This document shows positions 56,734 through 64,000 of a stretch of DNA of 64,000 nt, one piece after another; position 1 is the stretch's first letter; every line of letters begins with the position of its first letter. Position numbers and translations under genes: made by a program. The stretch spans positions 158,170,635 through 158,234,634 of the forward strand of contig VDFB02047230.1 of the NCBI GenBank assembly GCA_007258455.2. Reading direction: 5' to 3'. The DNA comes from Sequoia sempervirens. Its lineage: Eukaryota > Streptophyta > Pinopsida > Cupressales > Cupressaceae. The notes under the pieces are model-generated. The model ran no database searches, had not been told where the DNA came from, and was given only the letters and a program-made list of their open reading frames with translations.

Positions 56734-56802
56734 ATTCTCAACATCAATCCAAACAAGATCAAATGTGGAATAGTTATTTGAAGGACAATTCTTGACATCG
56801 AT

Positions 56803-57243
56803 CTAGGGAGAATCAGATGCGAAAGGAGGTTCAACATTCACACATGCAACGTCTCTAGAAGAGAGTGCATTGGAACAAAGATAGGACTCGTCATTCACAA
56901 ATGCAACATCCCTAGAAGGGAGTGCATTGGAATGAAGGGGAGATTCATCCTTCACAAATGCATGAACTATAGAAGAGAGTGCATTGGAATGAAAAGTAGG
57001 TAAAGTGACATCAAGAAAGGTATCAGTGATTTTGTCTTCTTGCAATAAGATATCCTCTGAAGCAAGAGGAATCTCATGAGAAGGATCAAAGATACCAAGT
57101 GACATGGGTAAAGCCAAGTCACCATCACATGCATGAAATGTAATATCATTAACATTTTGAAAAATATTAGATACATAACTAATAAAGGAAGATATTAAAT
57201 CCATTACATTTTTTTCCGTATTTTCTATGTTATAGTAATTCAC
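56803..57243 (-). pseudogene. element A N-terminal frame with a 20-residue repeat
   Basis: The frame opens MNYYNIENTEKNVMDL after the 5' leader. Its second half holds three similar units of about 20 residues (HSNALSSIVHAFVKDESPL and relatives), encoded by 60-bp tandem repeats at about 56830-57005. I recognise no gag capsid or zinc knuckle. It is acidic and probably the start of the element's polyprotein. Confidence 0.55.
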
Positions 57244-57482
57244 GTTTTCGGAGGTGTCCGGAGCGAAATTTGAGGCTGGAACTTGCGTCAGTCCCTAAAA
57301 TTCAATTGTCGAAGGCACTAGTATTTTAGGGACTGAACTAGTTCTCTAGTAGACCTTTCCAACGGTGCAAACAGTTTTGAATTCCAAGCACCGAGACAAA
57401 AAGTTATGACCTTGCCAAGTAGGGGTAAATAAATTCCTAGTTTTTTGAAGAACATTGTTCTTCACGTTGGGTTCACGAAAAA

Positions 57483-58652
57483 TGTGATATAGGGGGATTC
57501 ACTACTCACTAGTTCTTTTCACTCAGAGATCCTCATGGGGAAAACTTCCCTATATTACCTCAATGGAATGACGGTGAGAGTTCTAGAATCCGAAAGAGCA
57601 GGTCACAAAGGTACTCTGGACAAACTAACATGCTCTTGGCCAAAGGACGTTAGCACATAAAGCGGATGACAACATGACGTGCTAGTGTATTGTACGGACT
57701 AGAGAACGAGTTTATCACATAAAACAGCTAAGTGACTACTACCCAATTGCTAAGAGCTTACAAAATATATGAAAGTGACATAATGCGATAAAGTAGTAGA
57801 ATTGACAAAGATAATGAGAAGAAAGGAAGGATATACTTACAACCGTGCGAGTGATGAAGGTTCCACCAAACAAATGCATTCAAAACCTACACACAAGAGG
57901 GAGAGAGAAATTGTTGGGGCTATAAAGGTGCCTACCTCAATTAGACCCCGTTTTGGTGTTCCCACCTCCACGGACAACCAGATAGATAGAGAAAAGTAGA
58001 AATGAAGTAAAGAGAACTTAAAGCACTACAAAACAATGTTATGCTACTCAACCAAGTAATAGAGGAGAGGAGTGAAAGCTTACCACCTCCACCAAGAGAA
58101 TTCAAGGCAAATGGGGGAGAAAATGAGAGGAACTCAAGCCTCTGCTGCAATGGTGTTTTGTTCCACACTTGCTCTACTAACGTGGTGGAGTGCTGATGTT
58201 GCTGCTGTGAAGTGTAAAGTGTGAGCTCAATGCTTGGTAGAGGATTAAAGAAGCTTGTGGATGAAATCTAGAAGTGGTGAAGAGATCTTCCCATCTTTCA
58301 TCCAACCTCCAAATGCAAGTTTAAAGACTGATTATGAAAGAATGAGAAAGTAAATGACCATATTTGGGTTGATTGGCCGAGGAGGGCATTACAAATCAAC
58401 CCCCAATGGGAACTGTAATGCCTCTATAGGCTCCAGACGTAGGAATCTGTTAGGGATGTAAGCGCATCGCGAGCACGTCTGCGCACCATGTGGGTGTCCT
58501 CGATAGAAACGCCTCCACCGATGCTCAAAACAGGCACCAATTTTGATGCAAGTGGCAGGCTTAGGTGGAATTAAGCCTCCAAACTTGGTTTTCTAAGGTG
58601 GACAAAGGCAAAAAGTGGAATTACACATAGGGTGCAAATTCACTCTTATATA
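57483..58652 (-). repeat. 5' LTR of element A
   Basis: It begins TGTGATATAGGGGG and ends CACTCTTATATA, where the final CA of the partner copy has become TA. The primer site on the minus strand starts a few bases beyond 57483 (TCGTGAACCCAACGTG) and resembles that of element B (TGGTGAGCCTGCAT), though its second base is C rather than G. Small frames on both strands are incidental. Confidence 0.92.
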
Positions 58653-58657
58653 GTTAG
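58653..58657 (+). repeat. target-site duplication GTTAG, right copy
   Basis: Second copy of the duplication flanking element A. The gag text of element G continues after it (ITPSSTPTSQSKSIPQ in one frame). Confidence 0.88.
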
Positions 58658-58746
58658 TATGAAATAACACCATCATCAACTCCTACTAGTCAATCTAAAT
58701 CCATACCTCAAAGTAATTACCCATCATTCAAAAAAGAAAAGAAAAC

Positions 58747-60670
58747 TGAAAGGTTGAAAATTGTTTTGCTTCTTTCTATGGTTTATGACCTATAATGACA
58801 ATCTTCACTCACTTTCACTCAAGATCAAACCCTCAAGATCTCAATGCAAAGGAGAAAGAGATCTTGCAATATGGCTGTCCTAGGGGCATAATGTAAACTA
58901 ACAAGGGGTTCACCACCAAGTTTAGACTTGGAAAGATAAATGAAATGCAAGATGCAACACTAAACCCTAATTCAATGCAATGACCTGCAAAATGACCTAA
59001 AAAAAGTATGTGAAACAACTCAGAAAGCTACATAAAGGACTGTGTGCACTTGGAAATCTAGAAATGGCTAAATGGAGCTCTAAAACACTAGAATTTTCAC
59101 CTTAATGCTGAGTGGGACTCATTCACCAAGCTGGGCAAATCAATCCATAATCTAGGTTTTTGCGCGAGAACAAGAATCTACCAAATGGGTATCTGAATCT
59201 GTAAAAATCTAAATTTTGATTGAAACTGGGACTCATTTTCCAGAAGTGGTGAATCAGTCTAGTTAGGGTTTTCTGAAGCTTCAAAGTCTAATCTTGCTCT
59301 TCTCTATTTGCTTTGTCCTTCCTGATTGATTTTTGGATCTGAAACCCTGATTTGCAACCTGTAGGTGTTCTCCAATGTTCTCCAAGGCTTGATGACAACT
59401 TTGACAACTTTATACATTTTAAAAAAATTTCTCCAATCTTGCTCCTTAGGAAATCTACAACCTAGAGCTACAAATCACACCCAAAGGAGGGGGGGGAAAT
59501 TTTATTAGGTTAGTGGATAAGGGTTTTCCTTGGTCAAACCCCTTGTTGGTAATTAAACCTTGAAATAGAATGAAATATGACTGGAGAATGATGAATGAAA
59601 AAAATGTGATGTTGCAACTCACCAAACCCTAGCATAAAGAGGCTGAAAACATGTATGAGATGGCTCCTATGGTTGTAGATCTTGAATGTTTCTTGAAGGT
59701 GATATATCTTGAATGAAATGCTAGCTTGAATCATAAAACCCTTCATCACAATTGTTAGCTAAAAAAAAAGCATGATGCATGAAGTCCTTGACATGATGAT
59801 TGATGCTTGAATCTTGCTCTAGAAAGCTTGATAATTCAGACTTAAATGCTCTTGAATACTCTTGTGAATGCTTGAATGCTCTTGTGAACACTTGATTGCT
59901 TGTTCGGTGAAAATGAGTGAAAGAACCTTGTATTTATATTTAATTATGTAAGAATTCCTGAAATTACAACACTACAAGCTAACATTAGATCTAGGAGGAT
60001 AAAGTACCACCAAAAATTTGAATTAATTTTGATTTTGGGCCAAACAGGACTCATTCGCCCAAGGTGGCGAATGACTCCCATTAGGCATAATTTATGGGAC
60101 CATTTTTAAAAATTCCTAGAAATGTGTGAAACCAGGTTTGGGACCCAAAAATCTCAGTGGGACTCATTTTCCCAAGGTGGAGAATGAGTCCTAGATCACT
60201 AAATCTAGGCTACACAAGCCTGAAACACTTGAATTATGATTGGGTAATGATTTGTGTCGAGATTATCGTTGAAAAGATGCAATAAATGAGGCTTGTGGAT
60301 GCAAAATAAGGCCAATTAAAGCATAAGAAAGCCCAATTATTAATGAAAAGCCTAGAAAAGTGTGAAAGTGTATTACAAAACTTCACAACACTTTAAAATA
60401 AGGCAATATTAAGATTTATTTTGATTAAAAAGAGGTTTATTAGGTTTAGTTAATTAATAAAACTTTAGAAAAATGTGAAAGTGAGTTACAACACTTCACA
60501 ACACTTTAGCAAGGTACCATTCAAAATTCATTAGTTCACAAGGGCCCAAGACCTAATGTGAATGTGTCAACCACATTACAACAGTAAATCAAGGCAACAT
60601 TAGGCTCAATTCTACAAAGAGGGCCCAAAAAAGTGTGAAAATGTCCCCGACAGTATTTTTCGACACTACA
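58747..60670 (-). repeat. 3' LTR of element B
   Basis: It begins TGAAAGGTTGAAAATTG and ends CGACACTACA; on the minus strand it starts TGTAGTGTCG like element C. It holds palindromic GGACTCATT...AATGAGTCC motifs at 60047-60078 and 60160-60191 and partial ones at 59113 and 59228. Related sequence forms the LTR of element C. Confidence 0.85.
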
Positions 60671-60723
60671 TTTAGCCCCCACTTTAGCGAGAGGGTGAAC
60701 TTGCTTCAAAATCACACTAAAGT
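60671..60723 (-). promoter_or_regulatory. polypurine tract and adjoining hairpin of element B
   Basis: ACTTTAGCG (60681-60689) pairs with CACTAAAGT (60715-60723), nine pairs including one G-U in the transcript. On the minus strand GTGGGGGCTAAA follows and then the LTR. Confidence 0.72.
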
Positions 60724-61615
60724 AGACAAACATGCATCAAGAGGGGTCCAAGTACACCAATGCCAGTAAGATGGGATGCCAGTGATCAAGAGGGGTGATC
60801 AGGCCCCCGGGATCAAGATCCCATGACAAACTAACATAGGCACAAAAGAACACACATGAGAATGATATAAAGCACAACAACAAAGCCCAAGCATACACTG
60901 TCAAAAATGAAAAAGAGAAAAGGTAAAATATAAAAGAGTTGGATCAAGCTTCTACCATTTGTCCATCATGATATGGATAAGATCTAGGCTATTTTTTCAA
61001 AAAATGCAAGCTCATTCTAAGGCAATGGAACTCCTGACTATTTGTTGGGCGAGGATTCGAAAGAGGTGAGATACATACACACATGGCCAATATACACTCA
61101 CATGTGAGTGGCTAAGGAAAGTCATGCCTTAGTTGGGCTTCCCATCAAACCATACCAAAGTTATACCCCCTGATAACTTTAATAAGGTGCCACAAAACAA
61201 AAATGGTTTTCAAGCTTCATGAGGCAAACAAAACTTCATATGCGTGGAGCTCATGAACAAACAAGATGGCTCTACAGGCATGCAAGTTGTGTTATGCAAG
61301 GTGGCCATATAACTGCAAATGCAAAGTGCAAAATAGGGAACGTTCAAAGGAGTCTTGCCTAGTTCATGTGAGGTCTTTAACTTAGGGAACATTGTGTCTA
61401 ATGTCTCCAAGAGAGGACCAATCAAAGAATAAAAGATTCGTAACTTAGGGGATGTCATGTGTAGTATCAAGCCACTAAGAGGAATGCAATATGCTAAGAT
61501 AGATCATGCTCTTGAGGGACATCGCACACCCAATGTCATTCACAAAGTGAGAAGCACATCATATGAAATAAGAAAACTACACCATGAACCATGAAAAAGA
61601 AAAATGCCAATGTAT

Positions 61616-61670
61616 GCCCCCACTTTAAAGAAATTGCTAAGCACCATGCTATGAGAAATTACTTTAAAGT
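61616..61670 (-). repeat. second hairpin with purine run inside element B
   Basis: ACTTTAAAG (61622-61630) and CTTTAAAGT (61662-61670) are perfectly complementary, with CCCC directly to the left as at the LTR junction. The arm sequence differs from the LTR-proximal hairpin at positions that change together. Confidence 0.65.
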
Positions 61671-61949
61671 AGAAAATGATAAATTCAAACAAATAAGACA
61701 TGAGAGACAACCTGGAAAGCCCTATGCCAAGTCATATGTTTCCAATTAATGCCACGTCATGTAAGAGAAGAAGAAAAGAGAGGGGTTGCCCCCAAAATGA
61801 AGGCACCAAACACATAAGGGATCTATGGATTTTGGGTCAGTATGTTCTTGTTGCAATGTTTTTAAGAGAGCTCATAACTGTCATCATTCCCCAAATACAC
61901 ATAGAACTGGAAGAACGACACAAAGAGAGCGAAATATAGAAAAATCCTT

Positions 61950-62112
61950 TCAGGTCAACATGGAAGAGACATGAATCTCCCGATGCCTTGCGTCATCCCC
62001 AAAAGGAAAACACAAGACAAATGAAAAAGCTTTTAGGTCAACATAGAAGATACATGAATGTCTTGATGCCTTGCGTCATCCCCAAAAGGAAAAAAAACAA
62101 GACAAATGAAAA
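61950..62112 (+). repeat. tandem duplication, about 83 bp, two copies
   Basis: Both copies contain AGGTCAACAT, GATGCCTTGCGTCATCCCCA and AAAGGAAAA followed by CAAGACAAATGAAAA. They differ at a few positions. Confidence 0.88.
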
Positions 62113-62559
62113 GCGAAAAGTAAAAGATTGACAACATAGAGAAGAATGAAGGTATAGATAGAGTAATGCCACAAAGAGAGAGAGAACATCAAACATAATG
62201 TCATGGGGGATCACATTACACACATGCAATCACATAAAAGAAAAAGGAAAGATGTAAAAGAATAGTACAAGGAACATGCAAGTCAACCTAAAGCAGGTCA
62301 TTTGCATCATGATCATTGTATACTGAAGGTGGAAAACTAGCCAAAGGGACAACGAAAAGTGCATTACTAGGACAAGGCTATCTACTTCTTGCCCCCATTG
62401 AGTGCTAGACAAGAATGAGCTGAGGTAGGTGATGGGAAAGATCATGTAATAGTGAGAGTACAAGACTCTACAACTACTACATGATAAGGGGCTAAAAGGG
62501 GTCGCATTTTAAGGGACTATTTCTAACATATCAAGTCTCTTGAGTATATTTTGTAAGGT

Positions 62560-62854
62560 ACAACACTCATTGGTGAGATGCCCAAGAGTCCTATGATATG
62601 CACAATATTTATTATTTATAGGCTTTTTGATTGGTGGGAGGTGGCATGGAAATCCATCCTTTGTTAGCAAGTTCCTCTAGTTTTTGTTCAATTTGTGTTA
62701 GGTTTTGCATTAATGGTAAGTCTTTGAATTTTTGAAGCTTTTGTCTCTTGCTAAATTCACCAACTTCTTGAGTTGAAGGTTGAGGAGGAAAATCAAAGAT
62801 GATCTCTTCTTCTTTGAGAAGAACTAGTTCTTCTTTAGGAAGGAGGATATTCAT
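62560..62854 (-). pseudogene. element B frame ending in a CX2HX4GHX4C motif
   Basis: Open text (MNILLPKEELVLLKEEEI, EVGEFSKRQKLQKFKDLP, LEELANKGWISMPPPTNQKA) runs to a stop at 62612. After it the frame gives YCAYHRTLGHLTNECC at 62604-62560, a zinc-type motif of plant Ty3 polyproteins. No protease follows. Function in the element is unknown. Confidence 0.6.
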
Positions 62855-63083
62855 ATCAAGAGGAGAATCTAAGACTACCGTACCATCACCACGAAGCCTT
62901 AGGTATTCTTTAGGAGAATTTATGTTGATATGGGATCTTGATATCCTATCCCTTTGGTTTCTTCAGTTGGTATTTTCTCTAATAGTTGATGAATTTCATG
63001 TTGACTTGTTGTATCACATCCTTGCTTACTCAAGATTGTGAATCCTTTTCCATATGTTTCCTCTAGATTGATGGGAGTGTTTG

Positions 63084-63530
63084 TTACTTTGTTACCATAA
63101 AATGGTTGAGTGTTTGCTTGTTTAGTGGATCTAGGTTACCTATTGTAGGGAACTTAGGTTTAGCTTTTGTTTTAGTTTCAGGATGTAAGTAACCAAACAT
63201 ATCAAGAGGTGGTATCGTGGGGGGTGTTGGTTGTTCCATGGATGGATAAAAGGATGCATTAACTTCAAGGTTGTTAAGAAAATTGTTTAGGAACGTATTC
63301 ATGTTGTCATCATCTTCTCCAATGGTTTCAACATCACAAGGAGGACATGCATTAGGATTTGAGTGAGCATGAGTAAGTTCGATTTTATTAGGGTCATTTC
63401 CAAAAGCACAACTTGATACATCCACTAAGGATTTCAAGGACATCCATAGTTTTCCAAAGCACACTTCCATGATGCAAATTTTAGATTCTAAACTATGCAA
63501 CAATACAAATTTGAATTTAAGCAAGCACAA
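63084..63530 (-). pseudogene. element B N-terminal frame, unrecognised
   Basis: This 148-residue open frame contains CPPCDVETIGEDDDNMNTF, SMEQPTPPTIPPLDMFGYL and KAKPKFPTIGNLDP. It is acidic, then Pro-rich, with no capsid core. It sits close to the 5' LTR, so it would be the first part of the element's protein, and stops lie between it and the next frame. Confidence 0.5.
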
Positions 63531-63941
63531 GATGAACTAGTTTAAACTAGATGCAATGAATTGAATGAAACAAAAAATCTGTAAACAAAAAGGTAATAAC
63601 AAAAAATAGAAACTCAAAATCAGTGCTTTAAATGCCAGAAAAATATAGTATAGAATCTACACAAGAACTGATTTACCCAAGGTGGCGAATGAGTCCCAAT
63701 GAGATTTTTTTTCAATTTTTTTAGAAATTTTCATTTGAATTTTATGCTTTTTATGTTTTATGCAAATTTTGTTTGATTTTCAATGAAATGGGATGCAAAA
63801 TGCAATCTATATGAGCTTTCACTAATGCAAAATTAGAAACCCTAAAATGCCAATTAACTAATGCAAATCCTAATGGAATGTTAATGCAAGCAAGATCTAG
63901 GATGATAATGCGCTACAAATCAAAATTATGATGTTCTAAAT

Positions 63942-63956
63942 GCAGGCTCACCAAAA
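63942..63956 (-). promoter_or_regulatory. primer-binding site of element B
   Basis: On the minus strand TGGTGAGCCTGCAT lies three bases after the LTR end (CTTTCA). It begins with TGG as expected for pairing with the CCA end of a tRNA; the tRNA was not identified. Confidence 0.55.
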
Positions 63957-64000
63957 TGAAAGGTGGAAAATAGTTTTGCTTCTTTCTAGGGTTTAGGACC
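63957..64000 (-). repeat. 5' LTR of element B, partial
   Basis: TGAAAGGTGGAAAATAG and the following bases match the start of 58747-60670 with four differences in 44. The rest lies outside the window. Confidence 0.8.

Larger units (their letters stand above)
52365..58652 (-). mobile_element. complete non-autonomous Ty3-like element A
   Basis: Two LTRs (52365-53556 and 57483-58652) with TG...CA-type ends flank a 3.9-kb internal region. The 5-bp sequence GTTAG occurs directly outside both ends (52360-52364 and 58653-58657). On the minus strand the order is 5' LTR, primer site, two unrecognised reading frames, an aspartic-protease-like domain, a CX2H...GH...C motif, 1.5 kb of repeat-built non-coding DNA, hairpin, purine tract and 3' LTR. 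No RT, RNase H or integrase is present, so the element must have used enzymes of a relative. Confidence 0.92.
49404..58745 (+). mobile_element. Ty3-type element G, gag region, host of nested insertions
   Basis: It begins TGTCATGCCCTCG, an LTR-like start. The gag core is split in three: 50437-50555, 52009-52364 and 58653-58745. The first join is broken by solo LTR H and the second by element A; element B follows directly. Joining the pieces restores a gag reading order. No pol is seen in the window. As the host of the other insertions it is the oldest layer here. Confidence 0.7.
60724..62559 (-). other. non-coding internal region of element B
   Basis: No frame with a recognisable domain is present. 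It holds a second hairpin beside a C-run (61616-61670) and a tandem duplication (61950-62112). The region corresponds in position to the repeat-built non-coding part of element A, but the repeats differ. Confidence 0.6.
58747..64000 (-). mobile_element. non-autonomous Ty3-like element B, runs off the window
   Basis: The 3' LTR is 58747-60670 and the 5' LTR starts at 63957 and continues past the end. Over the 44 bases visible in both copies there are four differences. The internal region has a hairpin with purine tract, about 1.9 kb of non-coding DNA, a CX2HX4GHX4C motif and two minus-strand reading frames, but no protease, RT or integrase. It follows directly on gag sequence of element G and so is nested in it. 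Confidence 0.85.

Overview
The window reads as nuclear DNA of a seed plant with a large, repeat-rich genome. A gymnosperm would fit the density and age of the elements, but the sequence does not settle this. No intact host gene was found. Almost all recognisable coding sequence is decayed transposon protein: one hAT DNA transposon, three L1-type LINEs, several Ty3-type LTR elements, one Copia-like LTR, several solo LTRs and two possible tRNA-derived SINEs. Stops, frameshifts and nested insertions are everywhere, so the ORF-like stretches are relics.

Layout. 1-3.6 kb: hAT transposon with a five-exon transposase pseudogene. 3.6-13.2 kb: mostly unassigned sequence with a minus-strand LTR (6207-7510), a weak LRR-like relic, a Copia-type LTR (9674-10335) and a diverged direct-repeat pair. 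13.2-20.6 kb: plus-strand LINE split by a solo LTR with a perfect AAAGT target duplication and carrying a 106-bp tandem array. 20.6-23.4 kb: non-repetitive stretch with a possible small spliced reading frame, a CpG-richer island, a tandem duplication and very AT-rich DNA. 23.4-31.2 kb: second plus-strand LINE interrupted by a non-autonomous LTR element with long LTRs. 31.2-34.0 kb: 3' end of a minus-strand Ty3-like element (C). 34.7-35.2 kb: unexplained GC-richer open frame. 35.6-38.8 kb: minus-strand LINE inserted with a target duplication into a minus-strand Ty3 element (E; 38.8-46 kb) that carries an extra RNase H domain ahead of reverse transcriptase. 46.6-49.4 kb: gag and 5' LTR of another minus-strand Ty3 element (F). 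49.4-64 kb: plus-strand Ty3 gag (G) broken by a solo LTR (H), by a complete minus-strand element A (52365-58652, TSD GTTAG) and by a minus-strand element B that runs off the window.

The most interesting signal is structural. Elements A, B and C each carry a short inverted repeat directly beside the polypurine tract at the 3' LTR. Its arms change in a compensatory or wobble-compatible way, and B carries a fourth copy inside. Element A has a protease-like domain but no visible RT or integrase, and its 3' non-coding region is built of hairpin modules and a 39-bp tandem array. A and B look like non-autonomous elements that keep structured RNA or DNA signals.
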